A model generated the notes under the pieces. The model had not been told where the DNA came from and did not search any database. It saw only the letters and a program-made list of their open reading frames with translations. From positions 1 to 33,234 of the IMG/VR virus record IMGVR_UViG_3300046734_000173: DNA of 33,234 nucleotides; one strand, 5' to 3'. The translations under genes were made by a program, and so were the position numbers. Source of the DNA: a virus. The stretch's first letter is position 1. Each line of letters starts with the position of its first letter. Shown here piece after piece: positions 10,626-18,005 of the stretch.

Positions 10626-11311
10626 TGGCTAAGAAATTACAATTAAGAGGAGGTTCAACATCCGATCATGGTTCTTTTACAGGAGCTGTTAGAGAGGTTA
10701 CCGTTGATACTGATTTAAAAACATTAAGAGTACATGATGGCTCTACTGCTGGTGGTACAAGAATAGCAAAACATTCTGAACTTTCATCTTTTATTACTGG
10801 TGTAACTGCTGGTACTGGTATAGATGTATCAGGAGTAACTATAAGTGTTGAACCTGATTTAAGAGATGGTATTACTCATATAGGTAGAGATACGAATGAT
10901 TATATAGAATTTGGCACAACAACAACAAGATTCTTTCTTGATGGTGCTGAAGATATGAGATTAGAAAATGATGGAGATTTACATGTAGAGGGAGATGTTA
11001 TTGCTTTCTCAACTACAGTATCTGATGTTGCATTAAAATCTGATATACAAATGATACCTAACGCACTAGATAAGATAGATGAAGTGCGAGGTGTTACATT
11101 TACAAGACACAATGGACAAAAGTCTGCTGGTATCATTGCACAAGAATTAGAAAAAGTTTTACCAGAGGCTGTAAGAGAAAAAGAACTTAAACTTGTAGAT
11201 GGCAAAAAATATAAAACAGTAGAGTATGACGCAATTCATGGACTTTTAATTAACTGTATAAAAGAGTTAAAAGATCAAATTAAGGAATTGAAAGATGGCT
11301 TTACAAAGTAG
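10625..11311 (+). CDS. Fibre or spike protein with C-terminal S74 intramolecular chaperone domain
   Basis: The protein has 228 residues. The N-terminal part (1-60) has the LQLRGGST and TVDTDLKTLRVHDG motifs common in marine-phage fibre proteins. From about residue 131 it carries the peptidase S74 chaperone. The self-cleavage site is around Ser133-Asp134 with Lys138 (VSDVALKSDI), followed by RGVTFT, the hallmark GIIAQELEKVLPEAV and a C-terminal coiled coil. S74 domains fold a trimeric fibre and then cut themselves off. A chaperone domain on so short a protein suggests it forms the tip of the fibre encoded just upstream. The start overlaps the upstream stop, and the 3' end overlaps the next gene by 17 bases. 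Confidence 0.85.
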   Translation: MAKKLQLRGGSTSDHGSFTGAVREVTVDTDLKTLRVHDGSTAGGTRIAKHSELSSFITGVTAGTGIDVSGVTISVEPDLRDGITHIGRDTNDYIEFGTTTTRFFLDGAEDMRLENDGDLHVEGDVIAFSTTVSDVALKSDIQMIPNALDKIDEVRGVTFTRHNGQKSAGIIAQELEKVLPEAVREKELKLVDGKKYKTVEYDAIHGLLINCIKELKDQIKELKDGFTK

Positions 11312-11885
11312 TGGTCAAATAAAACTAAGTGAGATAGCTACAGAATTTGGTGGCTCTGCACCTCATTCTTTATCAGAGTATTACGATAAAGGTAATGCAC
11401 CAGCTAGTGGAGAGATTCAATTAGCAGCAGACTTTTATGGTACAGCTAATGGTCTTTCTCTTAATACCACTATAACATTTGGTGAACAAACAACTAAATT
11501 GTTTAGATTTAATCGTGGGTTTATAAGTAGCTCAGGAAGAACTGTTGGAACATTAAATGATGTAGGACCAAATCCAGATAGTACATTAAATCCCGGTCCA
11601 ACTAATACAACAGCAATAGGAAGTCTTGCTAGTACAAATGCTGGTTTAGCAACTGTTGAAGCAATTTATACCAGACATGGTAATGGTGTAACTACAAGTA
11701 TACAATTTGAGATTAGTGCTTCGACAACTGCTTGGACAAATATCAAAGTAACGCATAGTGGAACTACATTTACATATAATAGAGGAAATATGACTACAAG
11801 CGATAATCAACTATTTACTATAAACACAACAACTGGCGCACCTTTTCCAAGCAGTGGGACTGGAACTTTTCAAATTAACATATAG
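11295..11885 (+). CDS. Probable tail-associated structural protein
   Basis: The protein has 196 residues. It opens with a motif seen at the start of many marine-phage tail proteins (ALQSSGQIKLSEIATEFGG, then PHSLSEYY and a short GEIQLAADFYG segment). The rest is Thr, Ser, Gly and Asn-rich beta-type sequence without membrane segments or enzymatic motifs. It overlaps the S74 gene by 17 bases and precedes a gene of similar context, so it is most likely a virion or fibre-decorating protein that adjusts host binding. The family resemblance is from memory and no precise domain name is offered. Confidence 0.6.
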   Translation: MALQSSGQIKLSEIATEFGGSAPHSLSEYYDKGNAPASGEIQLAADFYGTANGLSLNTTITFGEQTTKLFRFNRGFISSSGRTVGTLNDVGPNPDSTLNPGPTNTTAIGSLASTNAGLATVEAIYTRHGNGVTTSIQFEISASTTAWTNIKVTHSGTTFTYNRGNMTTSDNQLFTINTTTGAPFPSSGTGTFQINI

Positions 11886-11893
11886 GATAAATA

Positions 11894-12424
11894 ATGGCAT
11901 ATACATTTACAGAAATAGTATTTACATCAGGGACTACATTTGATTCCCTTTATGCAGATAGCCTTGAAGATTTAGAAAGTGGAACTTGTATTTTTCCAAA
12001 TACACATAATTCTGAAAATAAAAAAGATACATTAATAAATGTACTATGCAATCAAGAACATGAAAATATGAAAAGTATTGAAGTAGCTAAAGATGGCGTA
12101 GTATGTATGTGGCTACAATGTTATTTTTTATACAATACTCTTTTATGGAAACATGGATTAGTAGGAAAAATAAATAATAGTAAATCATGGACATGGACTA
12201 ATGAGTTCCATCAAGCAAATAAAGATTGGATTCAATCAATAGGTGGTACTAAATTTGCATTAGAATGTATAAAAGGAGGTAGAATAGATACTTATTTTAC
12301 AAAAGGAACTACTGACGGAATGTGTCTAGGTACTCTTACTACAAAAGATTTAGAAGATGATGTTCAAGATACATACATAACAACGACACAACCTATTTTA
12401 AAAAGAATGACATGGGAATACTGA
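11894..12424 (+). CDS. Unknown tail-region protein, possibly of GNAT-like fold
   Basis: The protein has 176 residues and is not confidently recognised. The N-terminus (YTFTEIVFTSGTTFDSLYAD) resembles openings of proteins found beside tail genes in marine podoviruses. The middle has a Trp-rich segment (residues about 95-115) and the C-terminal third includes KFALECIKGGRIDTYF, which is reminiscent of acyltransferase-like folds. No acetyl-CoA loop is clear. It lies between tail genes and the desaturases, and its stop abuts the GTG start of the first desaturase. It could be a structural or receptor-modifying protein, or part of the lipid-related cassette. Its function is open. Confidence 0.5.
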   Translation: MAYTFTEIVFTSGTTFDSLYADSLEDLESGTCIFPNTHNSENKKDTLINVLCNQEHENMKSIEVAKDGVVCMWLQCYFLYNTLLWKHGLVGKINNSKSWTWTNEFHQANKDWIQSIGGTKFALECIKGGRIDTYFTKGTTDGMCLGTLTTKDLEDDVQDTYITTTQPILKRMTWEY

Positions 12425-12425
12425 T

Positions 12426-13109
12426 GTGGGACTTACAATATTATATCTAGTTTATTTTTTACTAGCACTTTATTCTTTTATAAAACTATCTTGGTTACAA
12501 CTTTTATACACATACATACTCTTTTACTTTTTACTAGAATTTACTATGAGTTTGTTTATACACAGATGGGCTACACATAATCTATGGAATCCACCAGTAT
12601 GGTTTCAAAACATAATGAGTGTAGTATCTATGACTGCATTAATTGGAACACCAATATCGTATAGTGCGTGGCATAGAAACCACCATAAACACTCAGACAC
12701 AGATAAAGACCCTCATAGTCCTAAGCACAAAAACTGGTTCAATATTATATTTAGAACACATGAACAAGAATATAATATTAAACTTGTTACAGATAGACTA
12801 AGAAATAAATGGCAATTATTTTTAACTAAATATGAAACAACGTTGGTTTACGTGTTTAATGCTATTCTTTTCTTAGTCCTGCCAACTGCATGGTTTCTTA
12901 CATGGGCTACTGCTGTAGCTATGACTACGTTCTGGGTAATGCTAGTTACAGGTATTATGTGCCACACAGACAAGGTAAGGGATGTACCTTACATGTATCC
13001 CTTTGCATTTTCTGAATCATTTCATAAACAACATCACATCGAACCACAACTTAAACATTGTAAGTTTGACCCATATGTCTGGTTAATTAAAAGATTAGGT
13101 TGGGCATGA
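12426..13109 (+). CDS. Membrane fatty acid desaturase, first of two
   Basis: The protein has 227 residues and all three histidine boxes of membrane di-iron desaturases: HRWATH (46-51), HRNHH (83-87, followed by KHSDTDKDPHSP as in delta-9-type enzymes) and HKQHH (200-204). Four hydrophobic segments (about 2-20, 24-45, 140-157, 160-179) place the boxes on the cytoplasmic face. Such enzymes use O2 and electrons from a ferredoxin or cytochrome b5 to introduce a double bond in an acyl chain, so a host donor is needed. It is shorter than usual (typically 270-320), and the third box lacks the usual GEGWHNYHH context. The GTG start lies one base after the upstream stop. It is probably an auxiliary metabolic gene acting on host membrane lipids. 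Confidence 0.85.
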   Translation: MGLTILYLVYFLLALYSFIKLSWLQLLYTYILFYFLLEFTMSLFIHRWATHNLWNPPVWFQNIMSVVSMTALIGTPISYSAWHRNHHKHSDTDKDPHSPKHKNWFNIIFRTHEQEYNIKLVTDRLRNKWQLFLTKYETTLVYVFNAILFLVLPTAWFLTWATAVAMTTFWVMLVTGIMCHTDKVRDVPYMYPFAFSESFHKQHHIEPQLKHCKFDPYVWLIKRLGWA

Positions 13110-13852
13110 ATCACGCTATTAAGATACAACTACTAGCACTTACCAATGTATTAATATCTATTTGGGCGTGTATTACATATCCTGAGTACATAATCTATGG
13201 GTTAATTGGATGGGCATTTGTAAATATATTCTCAACTAACATAGCTATACATAGATATATGAGCCATAGATCATTTGAAACTACACCAATTAAAGCTAAG
13301 ATACTTAAATATCTTACAGTCATATCAGCATTTGGAAGTCCACTATCATGGACAGCACAACACAGATATCATCATAAATACTCTGGACATCCTACAGATG
13401 ACAACCAATCACCTGCAAGAATAGGTTATCTAAGAGCGTGGCTTACATTATATGATCATATAACTGTACCCAAAGTCATGGTCAAAGACATACTTAAAGA
13501 CAAAGATTATATGTTTATCACTAGGAATTATTGGGCTTTACTGTTTACATATGTATTAATTTTGTACACAATTAATCCTATGTTAGGACTATTTTTATTT
13601 TCATTTCCATGTGCATGTATTTATGTAGTAGCTGGAGCATTTGGTGTTATACCTCATAGCAAACATTTTGGATATAAAGTAGTAGAATCTAAACCAAATT
13701 GCACAGCAGTCAACAGTCCATTGACATCATTAATTAGCTGGGGTGAGGGTTGGCATAACTATCATCATACTAAGTCAAAGGACTATAGACATGGACACAA
13801 ATGGTGGGAGCTAGATCCTCCTGCATTTTTTATAGAAAGGATTTTTAAATGA
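13106..13852 (+). CDS. Membrane fatty acid desaturase, second of two
   Basis: The protein has 248 residues. Boxes are HRYMSH (49-54), HRYHH (86-90) and the classical GEGWHNYHH (third box at 217-221), followed by a C-terminal WELDPPAFFIERIFK-type ending seen in delta-9 acyl desaturases. Four hydrophobic segments are visible (about 7-25, 28-47, 143-158, 160-183). ATG 13106 is chosen because it overlaps the upstream TGA as ATGA, a coupled start; an in-frame TTG at 13100 is less likely. It shares the box layout with the upstream enzyme but differs in the third box and flanks, suggesting an old duplication or two acquisitions. Cyanophages are known to carry lipid desaturases, but two in a row in a T7-like phage this small is notable. 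Confidence 0.92.
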   Translation: MNHAIKIQLLALTNVLISIWACITYPEYIIYGLIGWAFVNIFSTNIAIHRYMSHRSFETTPIKAKILKYLTVISAFGSPLSWTAQHRYHHKYSGHPTDDNQSPARIGYLRAWLTLYDHITVPKVMVKDILKDKDYMFITRNYWALLFTYVLILYTINPMLGLFLFSFPCACIYVVAGAFGVIPHSKHFGYKVVESKPNCTAVNSPLTSLISWGEGWHNYHHTKSKDYRHGHKWWELDPPAFFIERIFK

Positions 13853-14013
13853 AACAGGTTACAAACACACAGATAATGGCTCAGTTGCACCAGATGGATA
13901 AAAGAATTATAAAGCTAGAAGAAAGAATGAACAAAGGTGTAGGAGCTGTATCAGTTCTTGCATGGCTTGGAGGAATAGCTGCCGTAGTAGGTAGTTATTT
14001 TTATAAATCATGA
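13849..14013 (+). CDS. Small coiled-coil plus single-TM protein, holin- or XhlA-like
   Basis: The protein has 54 residues. Residues 1-30 are a charged amphipathic helix (MDKRIIKLEERMNKG) and residues 32-51 form one hydrophobic segment (GAVSVLAWLGGIAAVVGSYF) at the C-terminus. This layout resembles XhlA-type or class-II-like small holin proteins. The start overlaps the desaturase stop (ATGA) and the stop overlaps the next start (ATGA), so it is translated as part of the run. Its position just before a three-segment holin-like protein supports a role in lysis timing, but a desaturase-linked membrane role cannot be excluded. Confidence 0.6.
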   Translation: MKQVTNTQIMAQLHQMDKRIIKLEERMNKGVGAVSVLAWLGGIAAVVGSYFYKS

Positions 14014-14447
14014 TACCTATGGAGCTACTCAGCATGCTAGCTAGCACAATCCTAGGCGGTGTGTTATCTATCATGGCTCAAAAATCTCAAGCAGAAGCTG
14101 ATAAACAAAAGATGTTTATGCAACGGGCAGAATTTTCAGCTAAACAAATTGACAAAGCTAGAAATGTTACAGATCAATTTACAAAAAATACCAGACGCTG
14201 GATAGCCCTAATAGCTGTAGTATCTATATTAGTGATACCTAAACTAGCACCATTTATAAATCCTGACTTAACAATTTATGTTGGTTATACAGAAGAAGTT
14301 ATGCAAGGTTGGTGGATATTTGCGTCAAGCACAGACATGACACAATGGAAACCAATGACAGGCGCATTAGTAATTACACCATTAGACACTCATGTCGTCT
14401 CATCAATTATCGGTTTATACTTCGGCGGAAGTTTGGTACGTAAATGA
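14010..14447 (+). CDS. Holin-like membrane protein (3TM type)
   Basis: The protein has 145 residues with three hydrophobic stretches: about 5-22, 64-83 (IALIAVVSILVIPKLAPF) and 124-141 (VVSSIIGLYFGGSL). Between the first two lies a charged helix (AEADKQKMFMQRAEF). The pattern NTRRW before the second segment and a short final segment ending LVRK resembles three-segment holins of the gene-transfer-agent release type found in alphaproteobacterial phages. A holin would depolarise or open the inner membrane to start lysis. The start overlaps the upstream stop and the end overlaps a short frame at 14444. Confidence 0.6.
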   Translation: MIPMELLSMLASTILGGVLSIMAQKSQAEADKQKMFMQRAEFSAKQIDKARNVTDQFTKNTRRWIALIAVVSILVIPKLAPFINPDLTIYVGYTEEVMQGWWIFASSTDMTQWKPMTGALVITPLDTHVVSSIIGLYFGGSLVRK

Positions 14448-14451
14448 AAAA

Positions 14452-15135
14452 ATGGATACATCAAAAATAAAACCTGCTTTAATTATAGTCGCTATACTTA
14501 TTTTATTACTAGGTATAGAATCCAGTCTTAGTGATGTTACTTCCTCTGGGGCTACTACCAATTCTCAAACCTCGACTTCTGGAAGTCAAACTGCAATCAC
14601 TGGAGGGTACAATTCAGATGTTACAACGAACTATTCAAGTGGAAGTTCTAATACCACAAACAACACAACCAGCAATTCTACAAGCAACGAAGCAAAATCC
14701 AATCCAGTATCTATGTCGTCGGCACCGTCAATGAGTTCCTATGGTCAGGATAGTTGCCTTATACCTCTTTCTGGTGGTGTAAGTGTGATGACTATTTCTG
14801 CTACAGCTGGGTCCTATATTGTGGATAAAAATTGTGAACGTCGCAAGGCTACTTCTGTATTAGCAAAACTTGGAATGAAAGTCGCTGCCATATCATTGAT
14901 GTGCCAAGATGAAAACGTTTGGAATGCTATGAAATCTGCTGGTTCAGTCTGCCCAATTGACGGACTTATTTCTGAACAAGCAGAAAAACGCTGGGAAGAA
15001 GTAGGTGGATTCCATAGAACAAAAGAATATGCACACAAAGGAAGTTCAAGCAAAGAAACTAATGACAAGGTAGAACAATACAGAAAATATAAAGAGAGTT
15101 TAAATGAAGACCATAGCAATCATAATCATGACTAG
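14452..15135 (+). CDS. Membrane-anchored periplasmic protein, possibly the inner-membrane lysis partner
   Basis: The protein has 227 residues from ATG 14452. An N-terminal hydrophobic anchor (about 9-22, ALIIVAILILLLGI) is followed by a Ser, Thr and Asn-rich linker (about 25-95). A compact domain with four cysteines (near residues 103, 124, 151 and 164) and a charged, probably coiled tail ending in His and Asp come next. The anchor-linker-periplasmic order fits an inner-membrane spanin-like protein, and the lipoprotein gene nested over its 3' end (15104-15232) supports that. The cysteine domain is not typical of spanins. The upstream in-frame extension to 14392 overlaps the holin and is unlikely. 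Confidence 0.5.
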   Translation: MDTSKIKPALIIVAILILLLGIESSLSDVTSSGATTNSQTSTSGSQTAITGGYNSDVTTNYSSGSSNTTNNTTSNSTSNEAKSNPVSMSSAPSMSSYGQDSCLIPLSGGVSVMTISATAGSYIVDKNCERRKATSVLAKLGMKVAAISLMCQDENVWNAMKSAGSVCPIDGLISEQAEKRWEEVGGFHRTKEYAHKGSSSKETNDKVEQYRKYKESLNEDHSNHNHD

Positions 15136-15232
15136 CTTTATTGTTTCATGTGCAAGTAAAACTATAGAGTTAAGACCTATACAAATATATGGTAGTAACG
15201 AACAAAGCGTACCAACACCAGTATACGAGTAA
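15104..15232 (+). CDS. Small lipoprotein, o-spanin (Rz1)-like
   Basis: The protein has 42 residues. It begins MKTIAIIIMTSFIVSCASK, a short signal with a lipobox (FIVSC, Cys at residue 15), and the mature part is a short Pro-containing tail of about 27 residues. Small lipoproteins whose gene overlaps the end of an inner-membrane lysis protein in another frame are typical o-spanins, which link inner and outer membranes during the last step of lysis of Gram-negative hosts. It overlaps the upstream gene by 32 bases and its stop overlaps the next start (TAATG). The lipobox is clear. The pairing with a specific i-spanin is inferred. Confidence 0.7.
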   Translation: MKTIAIIIMTSFIVSCASKTIELRPIQIYGSNEQSVPTPVYE

Positions 15233-16848
15233 TGGATTTAGATAGATTAAATATTTTTCTTTTAGTAATGCTAATTGTTAGCACGTTAGCTAATGCAGAA
15301 ACTACAAATAATTTATTACCACAACAGTTTTTTAATAATAACTCTAACCACAATGAGTGGACATGTAATGACCCATCTCATAATCATGGCAATAGTATTG
15401 TCGCAGCACATCATGGTGACAGCATTGAAAGAGATGTAAGTTTATCTGAGTATTTAACTGAAGATCAAATACAATATGGTTGGTCATCTACACTAGGCGC
15501 AGACATCTGGCATTGGAATAACTTATCTAGTGAAACAGACATGATTCAAACCATTACAGCTAGTGACGGTACAGTTACAACACAAAAAAGAACAGTAGCG
15601 TTTAGCCAAATCACGCCCTATCAAACGTATACATCTACCTACATAGAGGGTATGAACGTAAATACAAATTATAACATTAACGTCAAGTTTGACTTTAGAG
15701 AAAGTTCACAGTCGCAATATCATAGAGCAGTAGATTTAAAAAACCCTACCCTTGTTATAGACTATGAACCTAATCCTATATTTTTAAGCACAGCACAAGA
15801 GACAGATATAGCTACGGCAGTAGAGTTTGTAGAAGAAGCTACTGATATAGAGTTAATAGAATTTGAGCCAGATGAATACAGCTTTGAGCTATATGAAACT
15901 CCTGAAATAATTTTAACAGCTATTGAAGAAATATATATTGAACCATTAGCAACAGTAGAAGAAATTAATACAGGCGTTATAGATGTTTTTAATGTACCAC
16001 TACCAACAGAACAATTTGATACAGAAATAGAAATGGAGATAGCATATGACAGTCAAGAGAACTTCTCGGAAATCACAACAGAAATCCAAATCGACGAAAC
16101 GTTTATTGAAACAAGAGAAAACCTTGAAGCTCAAACAACCCTTATCGAAGACTACTTCTCAGAAGAAGTCGCCAGTAATGAAACAATCATTGAGCCAGAA
16201 CCAGAAGAAATTGTTGAACGACCAACAGAAAACGAAACCACAATTGTCAACGACGACACCACTTCCGTTGTTGAAGAAGTTTCAAATGAAGATCAAAATT
16301 CATCTGGACAACCTGAAGCAGAAACTCTTATCGTATCTGAAGAAATAGATAGTGAACGTAATGAAGTTGACGGAGAAAGAGAAGCAACAGCAGATAGAGA
16401 TTCAGATGTTGGAAATGAAACTACTGCTGGAGCAGAAGAAAATATCGAAAGCGGAAATCAAGAGGTGGAAGAAAGCAGGAATGAAACAGTTTCTGGAGGA
16501 AGTAATAGAGTTGTTACGATAGAAGAAATAAGAAAAAAGGTAAACGAAACAATAAAAAGGGTTGACCAAAGGTTAGTTGCTACGTCAATTATTGTGGCAA
16601 AAACTATGCAAACTAACCACGACCTTGACAATTACTCTAATGTAAACAAGAATATATTTAGTGAACAATTGCAAATAGACGGTGGAGAATACTTTGAAAC
16701 CAGAAACTATATTGATACTAGAGATATATATGCAGACATTTCTTATGGCGATCAAGACGTCGTACAGAGATATCAAGAGAAAGTTCAAGAAGCTACTGAC
16801 GAAAGGATAAGAGCCGAAGAACATTTAAGGAGAATACGTGGATATTAA
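15232..16848 (+). CDS. Large acidic exported protein of unknown function
   Basis: The protein has 538 residues. It has a classical signal peptide (about 1-22, FLLVMLIVSTLANA before the mature ETT). Residues 24-170 look like a beta domain with a His-rich stretch (NDPSHNHGN and HHGDS). Residues 170-425 are extremely acidic, low-complexity, Glu and Thr-rich. Residues 430-538 form a helical domain starting RVVTIEEIRKKVNETI and ending in a charged coil. Exported acidic proteins of this layout occur near lysis genes in marine phages, but I know no function. Possibilities are a periplasmic cation-binding or cell-wall-spanning protein, or a virion-associated one. Between 16046 and 16330 the codon use is richer in C-ending codons than elsewhere. 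Confidence 0.7.
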   Translation: MDLDRLNIFLLVMLIVSTLANAETTNNLLPQQFFNNNSNHNEWTCNDPSHNHGNSIVAAHHGDSIERDVSLSEYLTEDQIQYGWSSTLGADIWHWNNLSSETDMIQTITASDGTVTTQKRTVAFSQITPYQTYTSTYIEGMNVNTNYNINVKFDFRESSQSQYHRAVDLKNPTLVIDYEPNPIFLSTAQETDIATAVEFVEEATDIELIEFEPDEYSFELYETPEIILTAIEEIYIEPLATVEEINTGVIDVFNVPLPTEQFDTEIEMEIAYDSQENFSEITTEIQIDETFIETRENLEAQTTLIEDYFSEEVASNETIIEPEPEEIVERPTENETTIVNDDTTSVVEEVSNEDQNSSGQPEAETLIVSEEIDSERNEVDGEREATADRDSDVGNETTAGAEENIESGNQEVEESRNETVSGGSNRVVTIEEIRKKVNETIKRVDQRLVATSIIVAKTMQTNHDLDNYSNVNKNIFSEQLQIDGGEYFETRNYIDTRDIYADISYGDQDVVQRYQEKVQEATDERIRAEEHLRRIRGY

Positions 16849-17062
16849 AACTATAGCTACTGGCATAGGATTGGTGATTACGATAGCTGGGCTGTTCGTT
16901 TACCAAGGGCAATTAATAACAAGACTTGATGTAGTTGAATCACGGTCTGCGCCGGACATCAAACCTCTGGAACAGGATATAGCTATCAACAAAGCAGAAA
17001 TAGCAGTATTGAAAGCTAAAGTAGATGAGATTAAAGCTAGGTCAGACAACCCTTTAAGATAA
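16838..17062 (+). CDS. Single-TM coiled-coil protein, i-spanin-like candidate
   Basis: The protein has 74 residues. GTG 16838 is chosen because a strong AAGGAG lies about 6 bases upstream, and it overlaps the end of the acidic protein gene by 11 bases. Residues 5-22 are hydrophobic (TIATGIGLVITIAGLFVY), and residues 28-70 form a heptad-like coiled coil (LEQDIAINKAEIAVLKAKVDEI). A short N-terminal anchor with a periplasmic coiled coil matches small inner-membrane spanins, though the protein is small and could instead be an accessory membrane protein. It is the last gene of the rightward unit and ends 10 bases before the convergent Ref-like nuclease gene. Confidence 0.55.
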   Translation: MDIKTIATGIGLVITIAGLFVYQGQLITRLDVVESRSAPDIKPLEQDIAINKAEIAVLKAKVDEIKARSDNPLR

Positions 17063-17072
17063 TATTTGATTA

Positions 17073-17363
17073 TTACTTTTCAAAAATAGTCCAGTCAACG
17101 ACGTCGCCTGTCTCTTGCTCATACCATTTCAATAGTTCTAATTCAGAGCAAAACATCTTTTCAAAACTACGCCTACCCATACCATGGAAACCTGTATTAC
17201 CCCTATGATGTTCGGTACATAGTGGTATACATTTTACATTACGCTGAGACATGCCCATAGAAGCCCTTAAATGGTGTATTTCTGTCCTTGTTTTCTGCGT
17301 TAGACTATAACGCCTACAGACTACACAACCATACTCTGATTGGCGTCTGTAAACGTTTTGCAT
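17073..17363 (-). CDS. Ref-like HNH nuclease (RecA-dependent type)
   Basis: From ATG at 17363 the protein has 96 residues; an in-frame TTG at 17381 would add six. It has CVVC (Cys13, Cys16), a central HH (30-31), CIPLC (45, 49), EHH (51-53) and the glycine-rich GNTGFHGMGRRSFEKMF segment. This is the zinc-bound HNH arrangement of the P1 Ref family, which cuts DNA at RecA-made displacement loops. As the last gene of the leftward unit, with SSB, annealing protein and exonuclease in the same operon, it may process recombination intermediates or break host DNA. Holding in the Ref family is by motif pattern. A generic HNH endonuclease is the alternative. Confidence 0.75.
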   Translation of the reverse strand: MQNVYRRQSEYGCVVCRRYSLTQKTRTEIHHLRASMGMSQRNVKCIPLCTEHHRGNTGFHGMGRRSFEKMFCSELELLKWYEQETGDVVDWTIFEK

Positions 17364-17373
17364 TTCTTTCTTT

Positions 17374-17604
17374 TTATTCAACTTTTTCTAGATTTCTTAC
17401 ACTAAAGTCTTTGTTCTTTGTTAGAAAACCATAATGACACAATCTTTCTATAACAATTTGTGCCTGACTTCTGTATCTAAAATCCATATGTTTGGCTACT
17501 TCAAGTACTGTTGGACTAAAGCCGTGCTTGTCAATGTATTCATTAACAAATAGCAATACTTTGTTTTGATTTTCCGTAAGCCATTTTCCATTAATTTCTA
17601 TCAT
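17374..17604 (-). CDS. LexA-type winged-helix DNA-binding protein (DNA-binding domain only)
   Basis: The protein has 76 residues, nearly all of it resembling the N-terminal DNA-binding domain of LexA: LTENQNKVLLFVNEYIDKHG (9-28), the turn FSPTVLEVAKHMDF (29-42) and the recognition and wing part (RSQAQIVIERLCHYGFL). The LexA protease and dimerisation domain is absent, so it cannot self-cleave. It would act as a small regulator or an antagonist of host LexA. The start overlaps the SSB stop (TAATG). It is the only obvious transcription factor in the genome and so a candidate to bind the dyads at 23109-23130 and 23791-23808. Confidence 0.7.
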   Translation of the reverse strand: MIEINGKWLTENQNKVLLFVNEYIDKHGFSPTVLEVAKHMDFRYRSQAQIVIERLCHYGFLTKNKDFSVRNLEKVE

Positions 17605-18005
17605 TAGAACGGTGGCTCCTCTCCATTAAATACTTCATTGATACTTTCAGTAACTTGTTTGACTTCTTTAGTTTGATCTTTTGGACCAAAATCTATTTCA
17701 ATTACTTTGACAGTCAATACGTTATTACCCTCTTTGTCTTGCCAGATACTAGGTGTTCCGTCTATTACAAGTTTCTTACCTTTGTTAGATTCGCCCTCCA
17801 AATAGGGTCTGATTCTATCAAGTCTATTACCTTGTTTGTTGTCCCACATTTGACAATTAAACCATGAGGGTTTCTCTTCTTTAGCACTACTGTCCCATTG
17901 ATTGACTGCAATACTAAACTTTAGATAACCAGTACCTGATTTAGTTTCTTTAAACTCGGCACCTTTGCCCATGTTTCCACTTAATATTATTTTAGCGTAG
18001 CTCAT
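17604..18005 (-). CDS. ssb: Single-stranded DNA-binding protein
   Basis: The protein has 133 residues. It has an OB-fold SSB layout: KIILSGNMGKGAEFKETKSG, FSIAVNQW, then PSWFNCQMW and KKLVIDGTPSIW. It ends in an acidic tip with terminal EEPPF, like the DDDIPF tail by which SSBs recruit repair and replication partners. It coats single-stranded DNA made by the YqaJ-type exonuclease or during replication by host enzymes. A strong ribosome-binding site (GGAGG) precedes the start, and the start overlaps the upstream stop (ATGA). Confidence 0.88.
   Translation of the reverse strand: MSYAKIILSGNMGKGAEFKETKSGTGYLKFSIAVNQWDSSAKEEKPSWFNCQMWDNKQGNRLDRIRPYLEGESNKGKKLVIDGTPSIWQDKEGNNVLTVKVIEIDFGPKDQTKEVKQVTESINEVFNGEEPPF

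Noticed and set aside
16046-16348. Second plus-strand frame inside the acidic exported protein gene
   Set aside because: Lys/Gln/Ser-rich product of the Glu-rich repeats in another frame, with no ribosome-binding site. Kept only as an oddity in the findings.
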